Below are positions 51,063-62,500 of a stretch of 64,000 nucleotides of DNA, in pieces (the first letter of the stretch is position 1; each line of letters opens with the position of its first letter). The translations under genes were made by a program, and so were the position numbers. A model generated the notes under the pieces. It did not search any database and was not told the origin of the DNA. It worked only from the letters and a program-made list of their open reading frames with translations. This stretch comes from Crenobacter intestini (GTDB taxonomy: Bacteria; Pseudomonadota; Gammaproteobacteria; Burkholderiales; Chromobacteriaceae), in assembly GCF_004919095.1 (NCBI RefSeq), contig NZ_STGJ01000014.1, forward strand, positions 1 to 64,000, given 5' to 3'.

Positions 51063-53930
51063 ATGCCGTTGATCCAAGCCCCGGCGCCCGGCGCCCGCGC
51101 CATGATCCGCAATGAAGAATGGATCGTGCAAAGTGCCGACCAGTGCAACCTGGGAGGCTGGCAACTCTCCTGCATCGGCGTTTCGGAAACCGTGCGCAAC
51201 CGGCACGCGCTGTTCCTGACCGAGCTTGAAGAGATCGAGCTGATCGACCCGGCCAAGACCGAGCTGGTTTATGACCAATCGTCCGGCTTTACCGCGGGCC
51301 GCCTGTTTATCGAGGCGCGCTTGCGCCAGACCGCGCTGCAGGACGCGTCGGTAGCGATCGGGGACCAGGCGGTGATGGACGCGCTGCCGTTCCAGCTCAC
51401 GCCCGCTGCCCGGGTGCTGTCGCAATTGCGCCCGCGGCTGCTGATCGCCGACACCGTCGGCCTCGGCAAGACGCTGGAGGCGGGCATCGTGACCGCTGAG
51501 CTGATGCGCAGGGGCAAGGCGCGCCGCATCCTGGTGGTGACCACCAAGAGCATGATGCGCCAGTTCCAGCAGGAATTCTGGTGCCGCTTCACCATCCCGC
51601 TCACCCGGCTGGATTCGGCCGGCATCCAGCGCATCCGCCGCCAGATCCCGGCCAACCACAACCCGTTCAACTACTACGACCGCACCATCATCTCGGTCGA
51701 CACCCTCAAGCGCGACAGCGAATACCGCCACTACCTCGAGCAGGCGTGGTGGGACCTGATCATCATCGACGAGGCCCACAACGTCTCGTACAAGGGCAAT
51801 CGCACGCAGAGCAACCGGCTGGCCGAGCTGCTTTCCCAGCGTTCGGACGCGCTGATCCTGCTCACGGCGACCCCGCACAACGGCAAGAAAGAGAGCTTCG
51901 CCAGCCTGATGCGCATGCTCGACCCGACCGTGTTGCCGGCCGGCGACAAGGTCGAGTACGCCCGCGAGGACGTCGACCACCTGTTCGTGCGCCGCTTCAA
52001 GAAGGACGTGCGCGAGCAGATGAAGCAGGACTTCCCCGAGCGGGAGGTGTACCGCCTGCCCTGCCAGGCCAGTGCCGCCGAAAACGCCGCGTTCGACGCG
52101 CTCGCCGCATTGAGGCTCAGTAACGAGGGCAAGGGCGCGCGCGACGGGGCGATGCTGTTCCGCACCGTGCTGGAAAAGGCGCTGTTCTCGTCGCCGGCGG
52201 CCTGCCTGCAAACCCTGAAAGAACGCATCCGCCGGCTGGAAGGCCGCGACGCCGGCCACGCCGACCTGCCCGCGCTGCGCGAGCTGCAGGCGCTGGTCGG
52301 CGAGATCGGCCCCAACGAGTTCAGCAAGTTCCAGCATCTGGTCGCGCAATTGAAGGGGGGCGAGCACTGGCGCTGGGACGGCAAACAGGCGGACGACCGT
52401 CTGGTGATCTTCACCGAGCGTATCGAGACCCTCAAGTTCCTGCAGCGCGAGTTGCCCGCCGCACTCGGCCTGAGGGACGACGCGGTCGCCATCCTGCACG
52501 GCCAGCTGCCGGACCTGGAGATCCAGCAAACGGTCGAGGACTTCGGCAAGAGCCATTCGCCGCTGCGGCTGTTGATCGCCTCCGACGTCGCCTCCGAAGG
52601 CCTCAACCTGCACTACCAGGCGCACCGCCTGCTGCACTTCGACATTTCCTGGTCGCTGATGGTGTTCCAGCAGCGCAACGGCCGCGTCGACCGTTACGGC
52701 CAGCTGCGTGCGCCGCGCATCGGCTACCTGCTGACCGAGCCGCACAACGACGCCATCCGCGGCGACCTGCGCTACCTCGAGATCCTGATCGAGAAGGACA
52801 CCCAGGCCGCCCGCAACATCGGCGACCCCTCGGCCTTCATGGGCCTGTACGACGAAGAACTGGAGACGCTGGAGGTTGCCAGCGCCATGGAAGAAGGCCG
52901 GACCGCCGAGATGTTTGCCGCCATGCTGGCCTCTGACGACGTCGACCCCTTCGAGCTGCTGTGGAACAGCGAAGAGGCGTCGGACGCGCCGGCTGCCGTG
53001 CCGCCGCCTGCCACCGGCGCGCCGACCGTGCGTCCGCCTGCCCTCTACGACGACCACTACCGCTACCTGCGCGACGCGCTGCACCTGATCGGGCAGGGCG
53101 GCGCGCACGAATTTGCGGCGCTTGCCACCGACGACGCGCGCCGCACCCTGTCGCTGCAGCCCGGCCGCGACCTCGCGCGCCTGCTCGAGCGCGAACTGAG
53201 CGACGAGATGTGGCCGGCCGACAATACCTTCGCGCTGTGCGCCGACCCGCAAGCAGTCGACAAGGCGATCCGTGACGGGCGCAACAGCAACGCCTGGCCG
53301 CAGCTGGGCTACCTGTGGCCGCTGCATCCGGTCTCGCAGTGGATGGACTTCAAGCTGATGGCGCAGTTTGGCCGCCAGCGCGCGCCGGTGTTGCGAGTGA
53401 TGCAGGGGCTAGCCGACGGCGAAGCCATCGTGCTGGTGCTCGCGCAGGTGCCCAACCGACGCGGGCAGGCGGTGCTCGCGCACTGGTTCGGCGTGCAGCT
53501 CGACCGTGCGGGCCGCTGCCAGGGCGTGCTCGAACTCGCCGACGTGCTGGCGCGCTGCGGTCTTGCCGCCGGCAACGATGCGCCGCCCAACGACGGGCGC
53601 GCGCCGGACACCCGCGCCCTGCAAGCGGCGCTGCCGGCGGTCATTCGTGCCGCCGAAGAGCACCTGCGCCCGATCAAGCAGGCGTTCGACGCCGACTGCC
53701 GCGTCCGCCTCAACCACGCGCTGACGCGGCTGGCTGCGCTGCGCGACCGCCACGCCGCCCAGCTGGCGCTCGACTTTGCCGGCGGCCTCGAGCAGGTCGC
53801 CGCCGCCCGGCGCCGCCAGAAGGAAAGCGCGACCGCCGAGCTGTTCGACAACTACCAGCAATGGATCCGCGACACGCTGGCGCTGGACGACCGCGCCCAG
53901 TTCACCGTGATTGCCACCCTGATGGCGTAA
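51063..53930 (+). CDS. SNF2-family helicase, DrmD-like
   Basis: 955 residues, ribosome-binding site TAAGGATG. SNF2/RapA-type motor: Walker A LLIADTVGLGKTLEAGIVTA near 128, DEAH box LIIIDEAHNVSYKGNRT near 233, motif III LTATPHNGKKESFAS, helicase C part DVASEGLNLHYQAHRLLHFD and QQRNGRVDRYGQ. The flanking N- and C-terminal parts and the adenine methyltransferase downstream match DrmD of class 1 DISARM. A free-standing SNF2 translocase of a related methylase-helicase system is the alternative. Confidence 0.8.
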   Translation: MPLIQAPAPGARAMIRNEEWIVQSADQCNLGGWQLSCIGVSETVRNRHALFLTELEEIELIDPAKTELVYDQSSGFTAGRLFIEARLRQTALQDASVAIGDQAVMDALPFQLTPAARVLSQLRPRLLIADTVGLGKTLEAGIVTAELMRRGKARRILVVTTKSMMRQFQQEFWCRFTIPLTRLDSAGIQRIRRQIPANHNPFNYYDRTIISVDTLKRDSEYRHYLEQAWWDLIIIDEAHNVSYKGNRTQSNRLAELLSQRSDALILLTATPHNGKKESFASLMRMLDPTVLPAGDKVEYAREDVDHLFVRRFKKDVREQMKQDFPEREVYRLPCQASAAENAAFDALAALRLSNEGKGARDGAMLFRTVLEKALFSSPAACLQTLKERIRRLEGRDAGHADLPALRELQALVGEIGPNEFSKFQHLVAQLKGGEHWRWDGKQADDRLVIFTERIETLKFLQRELPAALGLRDDAVAILHGQLPDLEIQQTVEDFGKSHSPLRLLIASDVASEGLNLHYQAHRLLHFDISWSLMVFQQRNGRVDRYGQLRAPRIGYLLTEPHNDAIRGDLRYLEILIEKDTQAARNIGDPSAFMGLYDEELETLEVASAMEEGRTAEMFAAMLASDDVDPFELLWNSEEASDAPAAVPPPATGAPTVRPPALYDDHYRYLRDALHLIGQGGAHEFAALATDDARRTLSLQPGRDLARLLERELSDEMWPADNTFALCADPQAVDKAIRDGRNSNAWPQLGYLWPLHPVSQWMDFKLMAQFGRQRAPVLRVMQGLADGEAIVLVLAQVPNRRGQAVLAHWFGVQLDRAGRCQGVLELADVLARCGLAAGNDAPPNDGRAPDTRALQAALPAVIRAAEEHLRPIKQAFDADCRVRLNHALTRLAALRDRHAAQLALDFAGGLEQVAAARRRQKESATAELFDNYQQWIRDTLALDDRAQFTVIATLMA

Positions 53931-53943
53931 GGAAGGATACCCC

Positions 53944-56900
53944 ATGAGCTTCGCCGTTTCCGGCCTTGGCAACGCCAACGAGTTTTACAGCCAGCACTAC
54001 CTCGACGAGATCCTCGAGAAGGACCTCAAAGACCTGTTCGACCGCTGGAAGGCGGCCGGCGCCGCCAGCCCGCTCGCCCGCCTGCGCAGCGCCGCCGGCA
54101 CCAACGGTTATTTCCGCGCCCGCGAGCGCTTCCTGGCCGAGCGCCGCCCGGACGAGCGCGCCGCGCGTCTGAACGACCTGGCCGAGCCGCTGCTGGACGC
54201 GCTGGGCTACCGGCTCGCGCCCGAAGCGCTGCCGCTGGCCGACGGCAGCCTGCCGGTGCTCGGCGCCTGGCGCGACAGCCGCGGGCAGCCGCTGCTGGTG
54301 GTCGTCGCCGCGTTGGCCCGGCCCGGCGACGAAGACACCCCGCCGCTGCAGTTGCAGCCCGAGGCGGGTGGTGCCGACTGGGAAGAAACCATCAGCCGCC
54401 GCCTGTTTGCCGACGACCACCCGCCGCGCTGGGTGCTGCTGGTGCACCACGAACAATGGCTGCTGATCGAGCGCAGCAAATGGGGGCGCAAGGCGCTGCT
54501 CAGCTTCGACCTGCAAGAGCTGTTCGGCCCGCGTGACGAGGCGCGGCTGCGCGCCTTCGCCGCGCTCGCCGGCAGCCAGTCGGTGCTGCCGGGGGAAGAC
54601 GGCGCCAGCCTGCTCGACACCCTCGACGACCATTCGCACAAGCACGCCTTCGAAGTGTCGACCGACCTCAAGTACGCGCTGCGCGAGTGCATCGAGCTGA
54701 TCGCCAACGAGGCCATCCATTACAAGCGCACCGTCGCCAAGGAAAAAATTTACGAGCGCAACGACGTCGACCTCGCCCGCCAGCTCGGCCGCGAGAGCCT
54801 GCGCTACATGTACCGCCTGCTGTTCATGTTTTACATCGAGGCGCGCCCCGAGCTGGGGTATGCGCCGGTCGACGCCGAAGCCTACCTCAAGGGCTACAGC
54901 GTCGAGCACCTGCGCGAGCTGGAGCAAACCCCGCTCACCACCCCGGACGCGCAGGACGGCTACTACTTCCACCACAGCCTCGAGCGGCTGTTCGACCTGA
55001 TCTGGCAGGGCTTCCCGCGCCGCGGCGGCGCCGGCCAGTCCGACCTGCTCGCCCCGCACGACGCGCTGCTCGACACCGGCTTTACCATCGCCCCGCTGCA
55101 GGGCCATCTGTTCGACCCGGCGCGCACCCCGCTGTTGGGCAGCGTGCGCCTGCGCAACCGGGTGCTGCAGCAGGTGATCGAGCTGATGTCGCTGTCGCGC
55201 GGCGGCGGCAAGCGCCGCCGGGGCCGCATCAGCTACGCCACCCTCGGCATCAACCAGCTGGGCGCGGTGTACGAATCGCTGCTGTCGTTCCGCGGCTTCT
55301 TCGCCGAAGAGAACCTGTACGAAGTGCAGCCCGACCCCAAGGGCAGCAAGGCCGCGCCCGCGGCTGACGGCGAAGACGACAACGAGGACGACGAGGCCGC
55401 CGCGCCGGACGCCGGCAAGGCCGCCGAGCTCGACCCGCTGGCCGCCGCCTACTTCGTGCCGGAGAGCCGCATCGGCGACTACAGCAATGGCGAGCGGCTG
55501 TTCGGCGGCGAGCCGCGGCTGCACCGCAAGGGCAGCTTCATCTACCGGCTGGCCGGGCGCGAGCGCGAGAAGTCGGCGTCCTACTACACGCCCGAGGTGC
55601 TGACCCGCTGCCTGGTCGAACACGCGCTGGCCGAAATCCTGCCCGGCAAGTCGGCCGACGAGATTCTGGCGCTCACCGTGTGCGAGCCGGCCATGGGCAG
55701 CGCGGCCTTCCTCAACGAAGCGGTCAACCAGTTGGCCGAAGCCTACCTGCAGGCCAAGCAAAAGGAGCTGGGGCGAACCATCCCGCACGAGGCGTACGCT
55801 GAAGAGAAGCAGCGGGTGCGCATGTATCTGGCCGACAACAGCGTGTACGGCGTCGACCTCAACCCGGTCGCCGGCGAGCTGGCCGAAGTGTCGCTGTGGC
55901 TGAACGCCATCTTCAAGGGCAGCCACGTGCCGTGGTTCGGCCTGCAGCTCTTTACCGGCAACTCGCTGGTCGGCGCGCGGCGCGAGGTGTTCTCCACCGC
56001 CCAGCTCACCCCCGGCAAGGGCGAAGCCGGCCTGCCCGAGCGCGACTGGCGCGCCGCCGCGCCGCGCGCGCTAACGCTCACCCAGCCGCCGGCCGCTACC
56101 GACGTGTTCCACTTTCTGCTGCCGGCCGACGGCATGGCCATGGTCAGCGACAAGGTGGTCAAGGCGCTGGAACCGGCCGCGGTTGAAGCGTTCAAGCAGT
56201 GGCGCAAGGCCTTCACCGCACCGCTGTCCAAAGACGAAATCCGTCGCGTGCAGGCGCTTACCGCCGCCGCCGACGCCTTGTGGCAGCAGCACGCCGAGGA
56301 ACTCGCCCGCGTGCGCCGCGCCACCAGCGACGAGCTCTACGTCTGGCCCGACCCGGCGCCCAACCGTGCGCCGACCAGTACCGCCGAAAAAGACGCCATC
56401 TACCAGCGCGAGATGCTCAGCGACGCGCAAAAGAACGCCAGCCCCTACCGCCGCCTGAAGCTGGTGATGGACGCCTGGTGCGCGCTGTGGTTCTGGCCGC
56501 TGGACAAGGCCGAAGATCTGCCCACCCGCGAGGAGTGGTGGTTCGTGCTGGAGACTGTGCTGATCGGTAGCGCCAGCCTCGCCGCCGCCCCGGCCGACGA
56601 CTTGTTTGCCGACACCCTGGCCCAGCCTGCGCTTAACTTCACCCCCGAGCGCGACCGCTTCGGCCATGTCGACTTGGCCGCGCTGGAAGCCGCGCTGCCA
56701 CAGCTTCAAGTGGCGCAGCAGGTGGCCACCGCGCAGCGCTTCTTTCACTGGGTGCTGGAGTTCGCTGACCTCTTCAAGGCGCGCGGCGGCTTTGACGTGG
56801 TGCTCGGCAACCCGCCGTGGATCAAGCTCGAGTGGAACGAGCAGGCGCTGCTGTCCGACTTCGACCCGCGCTTCGCCATCCGCAAGCTGTCCGCTGCCGA

Positions 56901-58848
56901 GACCGCCAGGCAGCGCGAAGCGGTATTCGCAGAATTTCCGCAAGCGCGCGCCGAGTACCTCACCGAATGCGTCGCCACCGAGGGCATGGGGGCGTTCCTC
57001 AACGCCACCCAGAACTACCCGCTGCTCAAGGGCCAGCAGAGCAACCTGTACAAGTGCTTCCTGCCGCAGGTGTGGCAGATCGGCGCCGGCGTGCAGGCGC
57101 TGCTGCACCCGGAAGGCGTGTACGACGACCCGAAAGGCGGCGCGCTACGCGCGGCGCTCTATCCGCGCTTGCGGGCGCATTACCAGTTTGAAAATCAACT
57201 CACACTATTCGCTGAGGTGCATCACAACACCAAATTCAGCATCAATATTTATGAGTCAGCTTTGGCTGAGCCTCAATTTCGGCATCTGGCTAACCTGTTC
57301 CACCCCGCCACCGTGCGGGCTTGTCTGTCGCACGCGGGAGGTGGCCGTGTGCCCGGTATCAAGCGCGACGAGGGCGGCTGGGATGTCACTGGCCACGCCA
57401 GTCGTATTGTCGAGGTGGACGAGGCGTTGCTCGCCACCTTTGCCAAGCTGTACGACGTGCCGGGAACACCGCCACATGAGGCGCGCTTGCCGGCGGTACA
57501 CAGCCGCGAACTGGTGTCGGTGCTGGCCAAGTTTGCGCGCGTGCCGCGCCGGCTGGGCGACCTGCAGGGCGACTACTACACCACGGTCTGCTTCGACGAG
57601 ACCTACGCCCAGCGCGACGGCACCATTCGCCGCCGTGGCCAAGGCGAGCAGGGCTTTGTCGATACCCCGGCCGACTTTGTGCTGTCCGGCCCGCACTTTT
57701 TCGTTGGCAACCCGCTCAACAAGACCCCGCGCGCGGTATGTACGCTAAACAGCCATTACGATGTGCTCGACCTGACCACACTGCCCGACGACTACCTGCC
57801 GCGCAGCAACTACCTGCCGGCGTGCAGCGCCGTCGAATACGCGCGCCGCGTGCCGCGGGTGAGTTGGGTGGAAGAGGGAGAAAGCGAGGCGAAGGCGGTA
57901 ACTGGGTATTACCGGCACACCAATCGAGAGATGTTGAGCCAGTCGGGGGAAAGAACGCTCATCAGTATTCTGCTTCCACCTGGAGTTGGACATGTCCATA
58001 CCTGCATCAGTACTGCGTTCAAATCGTCTGTCAGGTTGTTGGATTTTCACGCGTTAACCCTGAGCATTCCGCTAGATTTTTTCATGAAATCAACCGGGGC
58101 GGGACACGCTAATCATGCGTACTTGAGCCGTTTGCCGATACAGCTGCCCAATCTTGCGATTAGGCAGGCATTGCATCTGAGAGCACTGGCGCTGTCAGGA
58201 CTCACTACCCACTACGCCGACCTGTGGCGTGACTGCTGGCAGCACGATTTCCGTGAGGACGGCTGGGCCAGCGCCGACCCGCGACTCGATCCCGGCTTTT
58301 TCAGCAAGCTCACCCCCGACTGGCAGCGCGGCTGCGCGCTACGCAGCGACTACGCGCGCCGCCAGGCGCTGGTCGAGATCGACGTGCTCGCCGCGCAGGC
58401 GCTGGGGCTGACCCTGGACGAGCTGCTCACCATCTACCGCGTGCAGTTCCCGGTGATGCGCCAGTACGAGCGCGATACCTGGTACGACGCCCACGGCCGC
58501 ATAGTGTTTACCCCGAGCAAGGGCCTGGTCGGCGTCGGCCTGCCGCGCAAGGCCGGCAAGAAAGACGCCGCCTGCACGCTGTACTACCCCGACGCCCGCC
58601 GCGACAGCCGCCGCCTCGGCTGGGAGGACATCCAGCCCAAAGACGGCGTGCCGCAACTGCCCGACGGCAGCGTGATCGAGGCCACCGTGCTGGACGACAC
58701 CCAAGCCGGTGGCCCCGTCGAACGCAAGGTCCGCTACGTCGCGCCGTTTACGCTGGCCGACCGCGAAGCCGACTATCGCACCGCCTGGGCGCACTTTGCT
58801 GCGCGCGGGCTTACCGATACCAACCCACCTGCAAAGGAAAAAGCATGA
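53944..58848 (+). CDS. Adenine-specific DNA methyltransferase, DrmMI/Eco57I-like
   Basis: 1634 residues, unusually long. YYTPEVLTRCLVEHAL then motif I TVCEPAMGSAAFLNEAVNQL near 580, YGVDLNPVAGELAEVSLWLN, motif IV GNPPWIKLEW near 955, and a C-terminal target-recognition-like half. N-terminal 500 residues are helical; where type IIG enzymes carry a PD-(D/E)XK nuclease I see no catalytic Lys/Asp set, so it probably only methylates. In DISARM the methylase marks host DNA as self. The stretch 57180-58200 is lower in GC in patches. The stop overlaps the next start (ATGA). Confidence 0.85.
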   Translation: MSFAVSGLGNANEFYSQHYLDEILEKDLKDLFDRWKAAGAASPLARLRSAAGTNGYFRARERFLAERRPDERAARLNDLAEPLLDALGYRLAPEALPLADGSLPVLGAWRDSRGQPLLVVVAALARPGDEDTPPLQLQPEAGGADWEETISRRLFADDHPPRWVLLVHHEQWLLIERSKWGRKALLSFDLQELFGPRDEARLRAFAALAGSQSVLPGEDGASLLDTLDDHSHKHAFEVSTDLKYALRECIELIANEAIHYKRTVAKEKIYERNDVDLARQLGRESLRYMYRLLFMFYIEARPELGYAPVDAEAYLKGYSVEHLRELEQTPLTTPDAQDGYYFHHSLERLFDLIWQGFPRRGGAGQSDLLAPHDALLDTGFTIAPLQGHLFDPARTPLLGSVRLRNRVLQQVIELMSLSRGGGKRRRGRISYATLGINQLGAVYESLLSFRGFFAEENLYEVQPDPKGSKAAPAADGEDDNEDDEAAAPDAGKAAELDPLAAAYFVPESRIGDYSNGERLFGGEPRLHRKGSFIYRLAGREREKSASYYTPEVLTRCLVEHALAEILPGKSADEILALTVCEPAMGSAAFLNEAVNQLAEAYLQAKQKELGRTIPHEAYAEEKQRVRMYLADNSVYGVDLNPVAGELAEVSLWLNAIFKGSHVPWFGLQLFTGNSLVGARREVFSTAQLTPGKGEAGLPERDWRAAAPRALTLTQPPAATDVFHFLLPADGMAMVSDKVVKALEPAAVEAFKQWRKAFTAPLSKDEIRRVQALTAAADALWQQHAEELARVRRATSDELYVWPDPAPNRAPTSTAEKDAIYQREMLSDAQKNASPYRRLKLVMDAWCALWFWPLDKAEDLPTREEWWFVLETVLIGSASLAAAPADDLFADTLAQPALNFTPERDRFGHVDLAALEAALPQLQVAQQVATAQRFFHWVLEFADLFKARGGFDVVLGNPPWIKLEWNEQALLSDFDPRFAIRKLSAAETARQREAVFAEFPQARAEYLTECVATEGMGAFLNATQNYPLLKGQQSNLYKCFLPQVWQIGAGVQALLHPEGVYDDPKGGALRAALYPRLRAHYQFENQLTLFAEVHHNTKFSINIYESALAEPQFRHLANLFHPATVRACLSHAGGGRVPGIKRDEGGWDVTGHASRIVEVDEALLATFAKLYDVPGTPPHEARLPAVHSRELVSVLAKFARVPRRLGDLQGDYYTTVCFDETYAQRDGTIRRRGQGEQGFVDTPADFVLSGPHFFVGNPLNKTPRAVCTLNSHYDVLDLTTLPDDYLPRSNYLPACSAVEYARRVPRVSWVEEGESEAKAVTGYYRHTNREMLSQSGERTLISILLPPGVGHVHTCISTAFKSSVRLLDFHALTLSIPLDFFMKSTGAGHANHAYLSRLPIQLPNLAIRQALHLRALALSGLTTHYADLWRDCWQHDFREDGWASADPRLDPGFFSKLTPDWQRGCALRSDYARRQALVEIDVLAAQALGLTLDELLTIYRVQFPVMRQYERDTWYDAHGRIVFTPSKGLVGVGLPRKAGKKDAACTLYYPDARRDSRRLGWEDIQPKDGVPQLPDGSVIEATVLDDTQAGGPVERKVRYVAPFTLADREADYRTAWAHFAARGLTDTNPPAKEKA

Positions 58849-59513
58849 ATACGATGATGGTCAGCCCGCTGCTGCGCATTTCGGAATCTGGACCGGTCTC
58901 GGTCAAGAACGATGACCGGGTCCACTTGCGCCAGGGCGAGCTGGACGGTGCCTGCGGGCCGTATTGCATGGTTTCGGCGTTGATCGCGCTGGACAAGATG
59001 CGCCGTGAGCGGGCCCAGAACATGGATCAGTGGGATGGCCGTACCCGCGAAGGCCGCTTCCGGGACGCGCTGATGGCCTTCGGCACCCTGAACAGCGAGG
59101 GAACCAGTTGTTGGGACTTGGTATGGCTGACCGATTATTTCAAGAACGTCGGCTTGCAGGCCGCGTACGTGGAAGGCAGCAAGAAGACGGTGGTCAACGC
59201 GGTGTCCGCGGCGGTTGCCAACAAGCAGATGCCCATCCTCGCCGTGGACTGGCAAGGCGGCGGCGCGCACTGGCTGCTGGTGGTGGGCTGTCAGGGCGTG
59301 CGGGACGCAAACGGTACTGAGCAGCTGACCCACCTGCTGTGCCTCGACCCCGGCTACGAGACCACCAGCATCAGCCTGTGGAATGTGGTGATCGAGGTGT
59401 TCAAGCCTAACGGTGACTCGGCCAACCAGGGGTATATGTCGTCGAACCACTGGGACGCCAGCGGCAGGGCGATCAAGTGCCAGATCCGTGACGCCGTGAT
59501 CCTGTCTGCCTGA
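58845..59513 (+). CDS. C39-like papain-fold protein in the methylase-helicase operon
   Basis: 222 residues, AAAGGAAAAAGC before the ATG, coupled to the methyltransferase stop. The DGACGPYCMVSALIAL segment (Cys37-Gly, Cys41) matches the active-site helix of C39/papain-like peptidases; His142 in GGGAHWLLVVGC and Asp168 in LLCLDPGYE complete a possible Cys-His-Asp triad. No signal peptide, so it acts in the cytosol. The fold call is good; whether it cuts a partner protein is inference. Such a gene is not part of described DISARM gene sets that I know. Confidence 0.7.
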   Translation: MNTMMVSPLLRISESGPVSVKNDDRVHLRQGELDGACGPYCMVSALIALDKMRRERAQNMDQWDGRTREGRFRDALMAFGTLNSEGTSCWDLVWLTDYFKNVGLQAAYVEGSKKTVVNAVSAAVANKQMPILAVDWQGGGAHWLLVVGCQGVRDANGTEQLTHLLCLDPGYETTSISLWNVVIEVFKPNGDSANQGYMSSNHWDASGRAIKCQIRDAVILSA

Positions 59514-59594
59514 CGCCCGCCCGGTGCGCGTCGCGCACCGGCCTTCCACCGTTCCACCCGGGTAGCCAGCGCCGCCCGGCACAAGGACTGACCG

Positions 59595-62500
59595 ATGCAG
59601 CCGTTGATCGTCTCCCAGCAGCTCACCCAGGGCGTGGCCGATTTTTTGCGCACCGCCTTCCCGTCGACCACCCCGGGCTTCGAGGGGATGTTCGACCGTT
59701 TCCTCGACGCGCGCGGCAATCTGTTCAAGGGGCCGTATTTGACGGTGCCGCTGCCGTTTCGCAAGGAGGGCGGAGACGGCAAGCCGCCTTACGCCTGGCT
59801 GCCGGGGGCTTTCGTGCCGCACGCGCATCAGGCGCGCGCCTTTGCGCGGCTGGACGGGGAAGCCGCCCGCTCGACGCTGGTGGCCACCGGCACCGGCTCG
59901 GGCAAGACCGAGTGCTTCCTCTACCCCATCCTCGAGCATTGCCGGCGCGAGCGGGCCGCCGGCCGCGCCGGCATCAAGGCGATCATCCTGTATCCGATGA
60001 ACGCGCTGGCCGGCGACCAGGCCTCGCGCGTCGCCAAGGAAATCGTCAAGGCGCCTGAGCTGGCCGGGGTGCGCGCCGGGCTGTATGTAGGGGACACGCC
60101 GGCGGTCGAGTCGCAGACGGTCGCGCAGCTGGACAAGAACAGCTACACGGTGATCACCGACCGAAACACCCTGCGCGACAACCCGCCGGACATTCTGCTG
60201 ACCAACTACAAGATGCTGGACTTCCTGCTGATCCGTGCCGCCGACGCCCCCCTGTGGGCGCAGCAGGCGCCGGATACGCTGCGCTACCTGGTGGTCGACG
60301 AGCTGCATACCTTCGACGGCGCGCAAGGGACGGACCTGGCCTGCCTGATCCGCCGCCTGAAGGGGCGGCTGTCGACGCCGCCCGGCCAGCTGGTTTGCGT
60401 GGGCACTTCGGCGACGCTGGGCGACGACGGGGTCGACGCGCTGACCGCGTTCGCCGGCGACGTGTTCGGCGAGCCGCTGGCGGCCGACGCGGTGATCGGC
60501 GAAGACCGCGAGTCGGTGGGCGACTACCTGGCCGCGGCGGTGGTCGAATATACCGCAGCCCCGCAGCCGGCCGACCTGGCCGCCTTGCAGCCGGAAAGCT
60601 ACGACGACCTGCCCGAGTACCTTGCCGCGCAGGCGGCACTGTGGCTGGGCGGGCCGGTGGCCGCGCAGTTGGTGCAGGACTTTGACTGGCGCTGCCGGCT
60701 GGGCGACAAACTGAAGAGCCACTTCGCCTTCCAGAACCTGCTGCGCGACCTCGACCGGCTGGGCGGCAAGTCGGTGCTGCTGGACGACGTGTTGATGCTG
60801 CTCTCGCGGCGGCTGGCCGCATGCGACGACGAACGCTTCCCCTTGCTATGGCTCTCCAGCTTGCTGGCGCTGGTCGCCCACGCGCGCAAACCCGGCCATC
60901 AAGACTTCTTCCTGCAGGTGAAGGTCGAGATCTGGCTGCGCGAGCTGCGCCGCATGGTGGCGGCACTGGACGCACAACCGGTGCTGTGCCACCACGACGA
61001 CCTGGGCAAGCAGGGCCTCGAGCGGCGTTACCTGCCGGTCGTCCATTGCCGAGACTGCCACGCGACCGGCTGGGGCGCGACCTACGACAAGGGCCAGCCC
61101 GGCCAGCTCGATACCAGCCTGCAGACCTTCTATCAGGCGTTCTTTGCCGAGGACGTGACCACCCGTTTCGTGTTTCCGGCCGTCGACGACGCCGACTCGC
61201 GCGTGTTCGAGCGGCACAAGCTGTGCCCGGCCTGCGGCACGCTGCATGCCAGCGCGCAGGACAAGTGCGAGGCGTGCGAAGCAGCCCCCCTGTTGCCGGT
61301 GCTGATCGCCAGCAACCTGCGCGAGGGCAAGCGCAACGGCGCGACCTTGACCAAGTCGCACCATGACTGCCCGTTCTGCGCCGGTTACAAGAGCCTGACC
61401 ATCGTCGGCTCGCAGGCGGCGTCGCTGGCGGCGGTGATGATCGGCCAGTTGTTCGGCAGCCGCTACAACGCGGACAAGAAGCTGATCGCCTTTTCCGACT
61501 CGGTGCAGGATGCCGCGCACCGCGCGGGCTTTCTGGCTGCGCGCACCTGGCGGCTGAACCTGCGCCCGGCCATGGCCCAGGTGATCGCCGGCGCCGCGGC
61601 CGAAGGGCAGCCGCTGACGCTGGCCGAGCTGCCCGCGCGTTTCGAGCGCCACTGGCGTGCGCAGCTGGGCGACGCGTACTACGTCGCCAACTTCCTGCCG
61701 CCGCAGATGCAGTGGATGCGCGACTACGAGGCTCTGCTCGCCTCGGGCAAGCTGCCCGAGGGCAGCACGCTGTTAACCGAGATGGGCAAGCTGTTGCCGC
61801 TGGTGATCAAGGCCGAGTTCGGGCAGGACGCGCAAATCGGCCGCACCCTGCCGGCCACTGGCACGGCGATGGTCGAGCCTTACCCGGGCGGGCTGGACGA
61901 GGCCGCGCACTGGCTGTTGCCGCGCCTCAAGGAAACGCTGGAGCCGCTCGCCGCGACCACCGTTGCCGAGGCGCGGGTGTTCCTGACCGGGCTGATCGAA
62001 GCCATGCAGCGGCAGGGCGCCTGGACCGACCCGGAGCTGGCCTTCTACGCGCGTTCCGGCAGTTCGCCCTGGCCCTATAAGAAGCAGGTGAGCCTGTGCA
62101 AGCTGCTCTCCGGCCCGCGGCCGCCACGGTTTGTCACGATCGACGAATTCAAGCGTTGCGCGGCGGTGTGCGGCAAGGAGTCCTCTGCTTTCCGGGCGTG
62201 GGCCTACGCGTCCTTGCCCGCGCTGCACCTGGAAGCGCTCGGTGCGGACCGGCTGCTGACGCCGCTGTACCGCTTGGCGTTTGAGGCGCTCGCGCATGCG
62301 CAGCTGGTGGTCAGCGAGGAGGCCGAAGCGCGCGACAAGCTGCCGGTGTGGGGGCTGAACCCGGCGCGATTCAACGTGGTGGAAGGGGCCGAGGCGTGGC
62401 GTTGCGATACCTGCCACGCCACGCGGATGGCCGCCCCCGGCGCCGGCCTGGCCGGCCAGCCCTGCCGGCGCAAAGGCTGCCGTGGCCATCTGGCGGCCGG

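Noticed and set aside
50895-53327. 810-residue open frame on the minus strand
   Set aside because: It is the antisense shadow of the SNF2 helicase gene. In GC-rich codons the complementary frame stays open; the product is a Gly/Val/Gln/Arg-rich non-protein with no motif.
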